Counted from the stretch's first letter, positions 1 to 10,261 are shown. The stretch is 21,722 nt of DNA from Mesotaenium endlicherianum (GCA_009602735.1 WELA01009243.1:329015-350736), one strand, 5' to 3'. Numbers and translations: made by a program. The notes: generated by a model from the letters alone, not told the origin.

Positions 1-95
1 CCTGCCCCTCTCCCTCCCCTCTCCCCCCTCCAAGTCCCTGCCAGTGGTGGTGCTGATGATGGTGCTGATGCATCTTCTGCTTGCGCAACGTGCAG

Positions 96-2973
96 ACGAG
101 CCGACCAACCATCTGGACGTGACGAACGTGAAGTGGCTGGAGAACTACCTGACGTCGCAGACAGACATCTCCAGCATGATTGTGTCGCACGACTCGGGCT
201 TCCTGGACAACGTGTGCACCGACATCATCCACTACGAGAAGCGCAAGCTCAAGCACTACAAGGGTAACCTTGCCGCCTTTGTCAAGGTGAGAGCTGTCTC
301 CCCCTCCCTCCTTCTCCCTCCTCTGCTCTGTCACCTCCTTCCCTCCCCATTCTTCTTCCTCTTTCGCTTTCTATTTGTGTGTGTCAGCAGGTGAGCCGCC
401 AAGCTAGTGTTGTTGATGTCTTGCTCCCTGCCGACGCCCTCATCCCCCGTGATTTGTTCCTTCCCATGATATCTTCCTCCTCCCTGGCGTGCTACAAGGC
501 GGGGGGGCCATGGCCTCTTCGTCCGTTACCTCGCAATCCCAACAGAGGGCAGGGTCCAGGGTCCTGTCAAACTTAGAACTCTTCACTCAAACTTAGGACT
601 CGTCACTCATCAGTACTCACTTAAACTGCATGTTCTTGCTCTGACGCATCCGCCTCCCCGCTTGCTTTGTGCAGGCGAAGCCGGAGGCGCGTGTGTACTA
701 CGACCTGGCGGCGGCACCCTTCAAGTACAAGCTGCCGGAGCCGGGCAAGCTGGACGGCATCAAGCGACGCGAGTCGCCCATCCTGAAGATCACGGACGTC
801 AACTTCACGTACCCCGGGTGCGACCGGCCGCAGCTGGTGGACGTGAACGTGCAGTGCAGCCTGTCGTCGCGCGTGGGCGTGCTGGGCGCCAACGGCGCGG
901 GCAAGTCCACGCTCATCAAGCTCATGACCGGCGAGACGCGCGGCTCGGTGAGGCTCGCAACACCCCGGCACCCTCTCCCCCCTCCCCTGCGTTCCCCCAT
1001 GTCCAATTCACTCGCAGACGATGGAAGCCCGATAGAATATGCATGGGGCACATGCCCAGGCTGAGGCACGGGCACGGGCACGGGGGTGGGCAAGGGCGTG
1101 GGCAATGGCGTAGGCTGGCTGGTACAATGTGACAAGTGGCAGGGGGGTGCTGGATGCTGGCCACTCCCACGCCACCGACAGGTATGCTGGGGGTGGGGCG
1201 GACTGGTGCTGTGCGTGGAATGTGCGCGCGAGTGTGCGTGCGCGTGTGCGGGTGCTGAGGCCGCTACGTGACACGGGGGCTGACGTCTGTGCGTGCTTGT
1301 GCGCGGGCAACAAGTGTCGTGTGAGCACGTGTGAGCACAAAACCAAGCCTGACAGACCGTTGTCGTGCCTGGGATATGCGCGTGTGGTGGTGGGCCGAGC
1401 AGACGGGGACGGTGTGGCGGCACCCGAACCTGGGCGTGGCGTACGTGGCGCAGCACGCGTTCCACCACGTGGAGCAGCACCTGGAGAAGTCGCCCAACGA
1501 GTACATCCAGTGGCGGTTTGCGCGCGGGGAGGACCGCGAGGAGCAGAGCAAGGTGTTCCGCAAGATCAGCAAGGAGGAGGAGAAGAACATGCAGGAGCTC
1601 ATCTACCACAAGGGCGAGAAGAAGCAGCTCGAGTGCCTTGTGGGCGGCCGCCGCAAGAGCAAGAAGTCGTACGAGTACGAGGTCAAGGTGAGCGCCCCGC
1701 CTGCCGCGCTGGGCCTGGGGGGTCCTGTACTGGGTGGGGGGNTGGGGGGAGTTCAGGTGACTCGGCAGACTAGGAAGAGCCACGGGGGGCTTGGGAAGCC
1801 AGCCAGGTGCTAAAATTCCGTGGTTGCTCGTCCGGGAGTGCTGCAGTCACAGGCAGCGAATGCGCGCGCGCGCACACACACACATACACACACGGGCCCT
1901 GTCTCTTCCCTCCCGCTGAAGCTCCCCCCCCCCCGGTTCCTTTTTCCTCTCTCCGCCTGTCCCCTTCATTTGTGCTGCAGTGGGTGGGCCTGAAGCCTGT
2001 GTTCAACACGTGGCTGTCGCGAGAGCTGCTGGAGTCGATGGGCTTTGAGAAGCTGGTGCACGAGGTGGACGGCAAGGAGGTGGCGCGCCTGGGGCTCTAC
2101 TCTCGCCCCCTCACGGTGCCTGGCGTGCAGGCGCACCTCGACGACTTTGGCCTCGACTCCGAGTTTGGCACTTACGGCCAGATTGGCAACTTGTCTGGTA
2201 CGTGCGCCTTCCCTCAAGCCCGCCTCACGTGGGAGCTTGCTGAATGTCGCATGGCTGTTTGCACGTCTGTTTGCCTGCCTGTTCTTGTCTGCCTGCCTGC
2301 CTGCCTGCCTGCCTGTGTATCTACCTGCCTTGTGTCTGCCTGCCTGTGTGTCTGCCTGCCTTGTGCTTCCAGTTGTCATTCTGCCGTAGCCTCCAGTTGC
2401 TGCCTTCGTGCTGCCTTTTGCGAGTGAGTGCCCTGGACAAGGTCCACAGCTCGGCGACCTCCTTCTTTCGTTCCATTGCTGTCGTCTTCCATCTTTGTCT
2501 TGGTCTCTGTTGTCCTCCGTCTTACCACCCCTCGCCGGTCTGCCCGTCACCCTCTCACGCCGTCGTGTGTCCTGTCGGCGACTCTTGGTGCTGCCTCTGC
2601 AGGGGGCCAGAAGGTGAAGGTGGTGCTGGCGGCTGCCATGTGGTCGAACCCCCACATGATTGTGCTGGACGAGCCGACCAACTTTCTGGACCGCGACTCG
2701 CTGGGCGCGCTCGTGGGCGCCATCAAGGACTTCCAGGGTGCAGTCGTCATCATCTCGCACAACCGCGAGTTCCTGGAGAGCCTGGCGGAGGAGAAGTGGA
2801 TGGTGGCCGACGGCCGCGTGAGCGCCCCCGGCAACCCCGCATACGACAAGGCCCTGCGCGCCGCCAGCAAGGCGGCTGCCAAGGGGGCCGGCAAGGCGCC
2901 TGCTTCGGCGGCGGCGGCGGCACCCGCCGTGGCGGAGGTGGAGGCGAAGGTGCAGGCCTTGGAGGTGGAGTGA
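96..2973 (+). CDS. Eukaryotic elongation factor 3 (eEF3), ABC-F ATPase, 3' part (5 exons)
   Basis: eEF3 is a ribosome-bound ATPase that helps release E-site tRNA and complete translocation in the cytosol. Exons read as 96-286, 675-947, 1403-1687, 1981-2197 and 2603-2973, all with GT-AG borders; junctions are phase 0 except the last (phase 1). About 445 residues are encoded; the HEAT region, four-helix bundle and ABC1 Walker A lie upstream of the window. Seen in order: ABC1 DEPTNHLD (95-118) and switch His (188-190); ABC2 Walker [10 protein letters not shown] (885-911); Q-loop YVAQHAF; a chromodomain-like insertion (SYEYEVKWVGL, around the exon 3/4 junction) diagnostic of eEF3 among ABC-F proteins; LSGGQ split by the last intron; DEPTNFLD (from 2668); switch His (2758-2760). 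The family's Lys-rich tail is replaced by a short Ala-rich end. Exons strongly favour G/C third positions. The acceptor at 1402 has a weak pyrimidine tract, so that border is least certain. Confidence 0.93.
1862..1893. repeat. (GC)n/(AC)n dinucleotide microsatellite in an eEF3 intron
   Basis: A run of GC dinucleotides passes into AC dinucleotides with one interruption (ATAC). It lies in the fourth intron visible here (1688-1980), upstream of the pyrimidine tract before the acceptor at 1980. Confidence 0.85.
2276..2370. repeat. Degenerate CTGC tetranucleotide tract in the last eEF3 intron
   Basis: Repeated CTGC units, interrupted by TGTGTCTG and TATCTAC, fill the centre of the intron 2198-2602. 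All six frames here give Cys/Leu/Pro-rich or Gln-rich translations, which are artefacts of the repeat. Confidence 0.85.
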
Positions 2974-3630
2974 AGAGAAGTAGTGAGATTTGTCTACGTA
3001 CGCTAGCAGGCGGGGAGCCCAGCCCGTGCCAGCTCTCGGTATTCACCATCGTCAAGTGTTTAGGGATGAAGCGGAGAAGCTGGACGCAGCCAACTCCTGG
3101 GCTCCTTCTGCTGCTGTTCCGATGTACTCGTTGTGGATAAGCCAGCCAGGCAGGCAGGCAGGGCAGAGGGTCCATTCTATTGAAGCCTGCCGCGTAGGAG
3201 CTCCTCCTTCTTCAGCATCCTCTGCTGCCCCAAGCCTCCTCCTTCTCTCCCTCTCCCCCTTCCACCTCTCACCAGATGCTGGGATGCTGCCAGAGGCGTT
3301 CAGCCCTCTCTTTGGCGGGTGTGACTTCCCCCCCGGGGGGGAGTCTTGCTCCCGCTCCTGGCCCATATCCAGAGCCCTGGCTGTCTGTCGGGGGAGGCGG
3401 GGATGTTTCTAGGCCCTGCTAAGAGTGAGCCTTCTCTGGCCCACCCAGGGGCCTCCACGCACACATCTTCTGAGTGCTGGCATCAGAGCCAAGCTCCACT
3501 TGGCAACGAATAGAAGAGGGGGCAAGGGGCGAGGAGCGCGGAGGTTGCTGGTTGAGCCCTCTCTCTCTTTTCTCACTCACCAGCTCTTAGCGCCTTCCCT
3601 CTATTCTGAACTTCTGTCATGAAATGGTCA
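2974..3630 (+). other. Probable 3' UTR and flank of eEF3, GC-rich
   Basis: No convincing coding exon follows the TGA at 2971-2973. The stretch stays GC-rich and pyrimidine-rich up to about 3630 and contains short GCAG repeats (about 3147-3162) and a C7G7 palindrome. Open frames here do not resemble proteins. The true transcript end cannot be fixed by eye. An AATAAA at 3959-3964 is a possible but distant poly(A) signal. Confidence 0.45.
3323..3345. repeat. Near-perfect C7/G7 palindrome
   Basis: GACT, a bulged T, seven C, seven G, then AGTC. The arms pair over 11 positions with one unpaired T and no loop bases, so a real hairpin would open several central pairs. It could be cruciform-forming DNA or a strong stem in the eEF3 3' UTR. 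Confidence 0.7.
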
Positions 3631-4950
3631 TTGGTATGTAGCAGGTTTTAGATTTTGCCGCTTCTGTTTCGTAGGAATTTGCATGGATTATACTTCTTTG
3701 GTGCTATTTGTGCACTCGCGTCTTCGCTTATGCCATAAGAGTGTCTTACTCTTCGAGGTAGTGCTACTCAAGGGGCTCCTTTCATTGAGGTTCGATACAA
3801 CAATTAGCCGAAAAACCTTTGCTCCGAAGATAATAGCCACATTGGCTCGCATGTAGGACTTGAGTAATGGGGTGCAAGCTACGTGTCATTATATGTTGGA
3901 AAGACTTTCTTACTTTTTGGGCCTGCCAAACAAGTCTGTGATGATGACGATTCTAAGCAATAAAGATCAATTTAGTCTTACTCTTAGCGCGGTCATGTCA
4001 AGCGTTGCGCAACCATGATTTGTTTGTATCAAATTTTTGCTTGTTTGTCCATGTGTGTGTTATACATCAGGAAAAATGGTGATGTACAACCGAGTTGCTA
4101 ACGGCACATGCAGCCCAAATGCCCATTTTTTGGACACTTAGGTACTTTTTAGCGCCATTTGCGGCAATTTTGTCGGAATGGTCTGAAATTTGAGATTCTA
4201 ATAAACAACCCATGTATGTAGACCTCTTTAAAGTTTCAGACACAGCTGACATATTCTAGGGGATGGCATTTACACTAACATTCTCCAAGCTTGTAGAATG
4301 GTAAGTGTTTCTGCAATTACTTTTTGTGTGAGACTAATAAGAATTTGTTTCTAAGTCTTATATGGGCTGATTTAAGGTATGTTCTCTAGACAATATTGAC
4401 ATTTGATTTGAAGTTGGATATTGTTTGTTCGCGCAACATTGTGATTTGCAATGTTAGTTAAACTACAAAACAACATGCTCAAAAATAACTTTTGTTAGGA
4501 AATACTTACGCACTTTATGCGCTTGACAGTCGGATTTTGATCGTGTTCATAAGAAGCACAAAAACGAAAAGAAAAACTCTTTGAGGACATCTTATAATTG
4601 GACCTTTGGAAGATATGTTGCAGAAAAATGCGCTAAAACGTCGTGCCAGCTTGGCCCGGCCAGGTTGGGTGAGGATAAGCCCAAATTGGCCCAAATAAGC
4701 CCGAGGCTGCCCAAGGCGAATGAGAAACGCCCCGAGAAATTTCCAAAATTGCCACTCACAACGCAACTCGATCGCCCCACTCGCGTCCCTAGCTGCTCGT
4801 CCCCTTTCTCCACATGCATGCTTCCGTGCATCGCTGGTCGTCCAACGCAGCAAACGTTTCGCTGACAATTGATGATATGCGTCCATATTTAGCGATATTT
4901 AGTACTTTCCTGCACAAAGGCAACTCTTTGAAAGTTTCTGGGCCTGCTGA
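3631..4950. other. AT-rich intergenic region, no gene seen
   Basis: Base composition drops abruptly from GC-rich to AT-rich at about 3630. No open frame shows protein-like composition or splice-linked exons. The only structured stretch is a run of GCCC-containing words at about 4650-4720. AATAAA occurs at 3959-3964. Confidence 0.5.
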
Positions 4951-4956
4951 TTGTCA

Positions 4957-4967
4957 TATTTATATAG
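4957..4967 (+). promoter_or_regulatory. Putative TATA box of the 5050-7668 gene
   Basis: TATTTATATAG ends 82 nt before the ATG at 5050, a plausible distance for a TATA element plus a 5' UTR of about 50 nt. A second TATA-like word (TGTATATACC) lies nearer the ATG, so the assignment is tentative. Confidence 0.4.
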
Positions 4968-5049
4968 CACCGGCACCAAAGAGCTACTACTTTGTGACCT
5001 CGATCTACCCTTGTATATACCATCTTTCTAGACAGCGTAACTAATTATA

Positions 5050-7668
5050 ATGGCTTGCTCAGTACAAATTCTGGGCCAATTGAGCCCGTACTGTGCATTC
5101 AAGCTTGGAAAGGTGCAAACATCCACGTCAGGCGTGCTCTCTAGCAGCTCTTCTTCACAATGTTTGAGAATGTCACATCCTCGCAAACAGGGAAAGACAA
5201 CCTTAAAACAACAAAGCAGGAAAATACAGGTGACTCGGGCAAGTGGAGAGAAAGGAAGTGGCTCCTGCTGTGGAGGAAGTGAGGGTAGTGGTAACAGTGG
5301 GAGTGGCTGCAGTAGTCACAGTGCTCCCGCTCCCACGAACACCGGAAGATCATTCGATAGCATGCTGGCTGCAGCCACCATGGCCGAGTTGGAGAAAGAC
5401 TACAATAAGGGAGAGGTTTGTGCTTCCTGTGTACCTTCCAGTCTTACACCCTCGTGGTACTCACCATTGTGGCTGCGTATAGCTTTGCACTCGGCACGTC
5501 ATTGAGTCATTGCACGTCCGTGCCACAAAGAGTGGTATTGCCTGGTTCTCATTGGTTGATATCGCTCTTGCAATTTCTGTCGTACCTTCTGAAAGATATC
5601 TCCATCCTTTTACTAGTTTTTGTGTGCTAGGAGGACTGTTAATTCGAGAGGGAGTGGTTACTTTTCCAACTTGAAGCTTCTTTGTTTCCTGCCGTGATTG
5701 TTATTTCATGAGGTTATCCATAATCTGAATTTCAATGAAGAGATCGGGCTCTTACTATCATATGGCTGAGTAAGGTACATGTGGCTCAAGAAGTATCCAG
5801 CTTCTGGTAGTGGCCAGATGTAACCATGGCTTCCTCCATACCTCTGACTTGGGTTTGTGCTTAAAAGACAACCTTATTTTCGCAGCATGCTTGATCAAGT
5901 CACGTCTGACCTGGTGGGGTGTGTTTGCAGATGCAAGGCACCATCACGCGTGACGTCATCAATGATGTGGTCCAAACGGTGCCAGAGTTACTGGTAAGCA
6001 TCTCTGCCTTCAGGTAGCTGTTGGTAATTCGAGGGCATCACAAGGCAGCCTGTGTGAGTCTGCTTGCTCTTATTCAGACCTCTTCAACACTGCAGCCCTC
6101 TAACCGAGTATGTCGACCACAAGCAAGTATACTGCATACTTAGTGTTGAGAAGCCACTTAAAAGCACTGGGCACCTATGAGGGCCTGAAAATCTACATGG
6201 GCAAGGGAGCAACAGGGTCCTCTTCCTAAATTAATTCAAAGCTGATATACCAGGAAAGTCTATCTCCGTCTTTCAAGACGTGTTGACATCTGCGGACCCA
6301 AAGCGTCTTCTGGTATGCAATACGTGGGAGAAGTTTATAGCCTACGTGGTTAACCTATCAGTGGCTGTCGTGACCAGTGAGAGAGACACAGAAAACATCT
6401 TATAAAATGAATAAGATAGTTGAGGCCAAGCCGGTTGCCTTACTGTCCCATTCCCAACTACAATATACACTTGTGGACTTTGTAGCTCATTCTTAGTGAG
6501 GAAGAAGTCCAAATGAGAAGGAAAGGGAGCTTCCAGCCTCGCAGTGTTGCTTAGCACAAATAACCTGTATTGGTACCAGCTAGTTTCTTGGCACTTCATC
6601 TGACTACCTTAGAATCTGTAGGCTGTGTTGGATCGAAGCTGCACAATGCTGTCTGATCTTCAACAATGCTAAGTCCGTCCCCTCATTTGTGCTCCAAGCG
6701 GAGCGGTCCAAGAGTAGAGGGACCAAATACCGTGCAGGACATGCATGTCAGCGCCACCTTCTGTGGTGCCTCGTGTGAGCACCGACTGAATTTTGTGTTG
6801 TAGTTGCTCTATTTTACTGATAAACATGTAACTCTGGAAGTATGAGCTTCAGTGGAAGACTGCTTCTTGTTTTTTGGGTCACAAAATAGGTGAAAAATAT
6901 CTCTGAGAATGAGTATGTCCTCAACCGGTGTGCAGCTTGGTCGGGAGGGGGATGAGCCATATAGATATGGGCTTCTGTAGCTTTGTGGATTTTGTTGGTC
7001 TATCCACCACCAGCCCGATACTTCTTATACATGCAACTTTTGAGGGCTCTCTGGGTCCACTAGCAGCTTACATGGCGGTTTCTGAACGTTCTATTGATTT
7101 GCTTGGTGGGTATATTAATTTGCTTGGTGGGTATGAAAGGGTAGCGCTGTATGTGGTTTGCAGACACCACAGCAGCTGTGAGCAATCTGAAAGTGTGTAT
7201 GCTCAATTCTTTTGTGCGTGTAAGATGTACATTTGAGCCATGTATGGGTATCTCGTCTGTTGGGCCCCTATTTTACGATGTTGGAACTTGGATGGGCGAG
7301 CTTTGTGCATTTGCCTTGACTAGCCTGGCAGAGAGTCATCTCAATGTGAGGAAGACATTTTAGATGGAGGATGTAGGGTTTAGTGCAACAGGAGCTTATT
7401 GCCCTCGATAGGTCTTCATTGCTCCTTCTCTTGTTCTGGTAATGAACTGCATACTATATTGGCTGTGATGTGTTCGCTGCTGTAGGTTATCTTCTGTGAA
7501 GTACGTGCTAGTCAGCAGATACACTAACCCCTGCCTGCTTGATGTGTGCAGCCTTTGGGTACCGAGTCAGGGGAGAAGTTTCTCGATATTGACGAACTTT
7601 TGAGTCAAGCTAACGAGATGGCTGAGGGTGATGACTTCATCTTTTCTTTGGAAGACATGATGGTATAG
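5050..7668 (+). CDS. Small acidic protein, probably plastid-targeted, unidentified (3 exons, 181 aa)
   Basis: Exons are read as 5050-5415, 5931-5993 and 7552-7668 (TAG stop at 7666-7668). All junctions are phase 0: donors GTTTGT (weak) and GTAAGC, acceptors TTTGCAG and TGTGCAG. An in-frame TAA at 5038-5040 supports the ATG at 5050. Residues 1 to about 65 are rich in Ser, Thr, Lys and Arg with almost no acidic residues and end in VTRAS, typical of a chloroplast transit peptide. A Gly/Ser-rich linker (about 65-100) follows. The mature end is acidic and probably helical: SFDSMLAAATMAELEKDY, then TITRDVINDVVQTVPELL, then FLDIDELLSQANEMAEGDD and a terminal FSLEDMMV. I recognise no domain. Intron 2 (1,558 nt) carries a direct repeat TTGCTTGGTGGGTAT at about 7099 and 7120. 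Exon 1 codon use is mixed, unlike eEF3. The weak first donor is the least certain border. Confidence 0.72.
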
Positions 7669-8220
7669 TCCGCGACTGTACAACAATCTGAATGGCCTCC
7701 TTTGAATAGCAAGGGGTTGCGGTTATGATGTCTAACTACATTCAGATATGTATGTTCATGCGTCAGCACATAAACGTGTAGTTCGCATTCTTCGAAGTTG
7801 GTTCTTTCTAGTACTGGTGCAAGTAAGGCTCATTCTTGTGTGCCTATTTAATCACATTGGAGATTTTGTTCTTCTTAGCCTTTGAAGAGCAACTTAGCTT
7901 TTGGAGAACCATATATCTTCTTTTCACCTTGCTCTTGTACTATGAACTTGACATCCGTTCACCTCTTGTCCTTTATTTAAAGGTAAGCTTGCAAATCATG
8001 TAAATTTGAAGGCGAGTCCTTTACATATCCATTTTTTACATGGTTGATACATGAATATGGACATTGTGCTGTTGAGTCAGTATCAAACCTGCATTCGGAT
8101 AACCGTCGTCAACATCTAAATGTTTGTTGAAAATATTGTTGTTGTTTTTTTTGCTTTTCAAAATTTCTTGGTTCTTGTACTTCCTACCAGGATATCCTGT
8201 CATGATATTTGGTTGTGGTA

Positions 8221-8284
8221 CCTAAACCCTAAACCCTAAATCCACAAAGGATCCTTTGTGGATCCACAAACCCTAAACCCTAAA
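8221..8284. repeat. Interstitial plant-type telomere repeats (CCCTAAA) split by a palindrome
   Basis: About three CCTAAAC-type units (8221-8240) and two CCCTAAA units (8271-8284) in the same orientation flank a 24-bp palindrome and a partial copy of its arm (TCCACAAA, 8263-8270). CCCTAAA/TTTAGGG is the telomere repeat of most plants and many streptophyte algae. The tract is far too short to be a chromosome end and lies between ordinary sequences. Confidence 0.85.
8240..8263. repeat. Perfect 24-bp palindrome centred on GGATCC
   Basis: The arms ATCCACAAAGGA and TCCTTTGTGGAT are exact reverse complements. It lies directly between the two telomere-like blocks. Confidence 0.9.
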
Positions 8285-9052
8285 TCCTTTCTCAATGGTA
8301 AGATCACATCGTAATATTGTGAACGATTTACAAACATTTGTGTGCATTTATGAAAAAGTGTAGAACAAAATCGAACCTCAATGGTAGGGAATTTGCCATA
8401 CACAAAGAGTGTCACATGTTGTTGACAATGAATACCCTTGCACTATTTTTGCATAGTTAAGCGAACGAGCTACTGGCAATTGCTGAGAAAGGATTGTTTT
8501 GGTCGATTTTGAGGGTGTGCTGTAGAAACAACCTAGTGTCTGACAAGTTAGTGTGATTGAAACTGTGTTCACTACTTGGGCTCAATGTTTTTGTGTTCTA
8601 TAACACCTTGAGCATGTAGAGGTGCACAACTTACATCAAAATTTCAACACAAATTGCAATTGTGCCCTACAAAACCATTCAAAGCACCAATACTAACGTA
8701 GTCGATATATATTTGGGTGAAATTTTTTGGTGCATATTTGGTGGAATGGTACATAAACCACAGGTCTGGCAGGCGTATGTACGTGTACACATGTATACTT
8801 ACATATATTTATCTAATTTTTAGATGGGAAGTTGGGAGGGGAAGTCAATATTGTATATGTGTCATGGTAACACCAAAACCTTGCATGTGAGTAGTCAGCC
8901 AATTAAGTACATAATATTCCATATTTGTGATGTATTAAAGATGCATTTAGCAATAAGAATGTGCCAAGTAGCAAGTCATCTCAAGGGGCATGCAATGTTA
9001 CCTTTTTCAAGGTTTACTTACCCGTAGCGAAGGGCATGATTTAATCATCTCA

Positions 9053-9556
9053 TGTAGTGATTTGAGTTATAATATATTAGTTTGCATATATTTTAATGCT
9101 TTTGAATATATCTGGAGTAGTATTGTGTGGAGTCAAGGGTGAATAGATACTCTTGTGACTTGGTTCATGTCCTTTGAACCTTCTAAGGCATTTTCGAAGT
9201 TAGAGGAAGGACCTAGAAGAACTCCGTGTGGCAAAAGTCAAATGTGCCATTTTTAGGTCAAAAGGACATGTGTACATTATTCTAGAAAGAGGTGGCAAGT
9301 TTTGGGATGTATTGGGTGCCAACACATCAACATACACCTTCCTAGAAATTACTTATGTAGCAAAGTATATAAACAAGAGCTACAACATAGAAAGACATTC
9401 GAGAATCACTCTTGTACGTGCCAAATTCCAGAAATATATTAACTTTCAAGAAGCCATCTCTCTTCCAAGAAGCTACCACTTGTGTTCAAAGATCCTTGTC
9501 TTGAATAGATAAAGTATTATATATTACTAGGTACTTTATCTATCTGTTTTACTATA
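9053..9556 (+). mobile_element. Solo LTR of the chromovirus family, + orientation
   Basis: 504 bp alignable end to end with the reverse complement of the 9753-10251 LTR, with about 22 substitutions and two small indels by hand count (about 4-5% divergence). It begins TGTAGTGA and ends in TTACTATA, a decayed form of TCACTACA. It is bordered by identical TCTCA at 9048-9052 and 9557-9561, a 5-bp target duplication. No internal retroelement sequence accompanies it, so it is a solo LTR left by LTR-LTR recombination. It retains the LTR TATA box (9366-9373). The open frame inside it is an artefact of the LTR. Confidence 0.92.
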
Positions 9557-9752
9557 TCTCATAACGGGCATGGACATTGGTCTTTTGACTACAAACACAC
9601 GGTGAAGTCTTGAGCTGCACACTATGAGCTCTTTCAATATGGGACACCTGAAATCCTCTTCTTGGGGATGTGCAAAGAAGTTAATTATGTTAGATTCAAA
9701 TTTAACTTATTTACTTGAACTAGACCTATCCTAGCTCCTCGAGCATAAGACA
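9557..9752. other. Spacer between the solo LTR and the inverted full element
   Basis: 196 bp of non-coding sequence, including the TCTCA duplication of the solo LTR at its left end and the AGACA duplication of the full element at its right end. It would form the loop of an LTR-LTR hairpin. Confidence 0.7.
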
Positions 9753-10251
9753 TGTAGTGAAACAGATAGATAAAGTACTTAGTAAAATAGAATACTTTAT
9801 TCAAGACAAGGATCTTTGAACACAAGTGGTAGCTTCTTGAAAGAGAGATGGCTTCTTGAAAGTTAATATATTTCTGGATTTTGGCAAGTACAAGAGTGAT
9901 TCTGGAATGTCTTTCTATGTTCTAGCTCTTGTTTATATACTTGCTACATAAGTAATTTCTAGGAAGGTGTATGTTGATGTGTTGGCACCCAACACATCCC
10001 AAAACTTGCCACCTCTTTCTAGAATAATGTACACATGTCCTTTTGACCTAAAAATGGCACATTTGACTTTTGCCACATGGAGTTCTTCTAGGTCTTTCCT
10101 CTAACTTCGAAAATGCCTTGGAAGGTTCAAAGGACATGAACCAAGTTACTAGAGTACCTATTCACACTTGACTCCACACAATACTACTCCAAATATATTT
10201 GAAAACATTAAAATATATGCAAACTAATATATAATAACTCAAATCACTACA
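9753..10251 (-). repeat. 3' LTR (left in this window), 499 bp
   Basis: Near-identical to the right LTR. Its TATA box is at 9932-9939 (- strand). A 4-bp deletion relative to the right LTR and to the solo LTR creates AATAAA on the - strand at 9796-9801. It sits downstream of the polypurine tract in element orientation. Confidence 0.97.
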
Positions 10252-10261
10252 TCACCCCCCC
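10252..10261 (-). promoter_or_regulatory. Polypurine tract (plus-strand primer)
   Basis: On the element strand GGGGGGGTGA, purine except one T, directly abuts the TGTAGTGA start of the 3' LTR, the expected position and character of the RNase H-resistant primer for plus-strand DNA synthesis. Confidence 0.8.

Larger units (their letters stand above)
7669..9047. other. AT-rich intergenic region containing interstitial telomere repeats
   Basis: No protein-like open frame. The start probably holds the 3' UTR of the upstream gene. Apart from the telomere-like tract (8221-8284) and its palindrome, I see only AT-rich sequence up to the solo LTR. Confidence 0.55.

Noticed and set aside
698..1783. 361-residue open frame on the - strand across eEF3 exons
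   Set aside because: It is antisense to conserved eEF3 exons, crosses an N, and has a composition (Ala/Leu/His/Pro/Thr) explained by GC-rich opposite-strand reading.
3785..3810. tRNA-like T-loop word GGTTCGATAC
   Set aside because: No matching T-stem closure, anticodon arm or acceptor stem could be paired around it.
4515..4886. Overlapping open frames on both strands of an intergenic stretch
   Set aside because: No known motif, no splice partners, and a composition explained by local GCCC-rich words.
9228..9512. 94-residue open frame on the + strand
   Set aside because: It lies wholly inside the solo LTR and is not conserved as an open frame in the other two LTRs.
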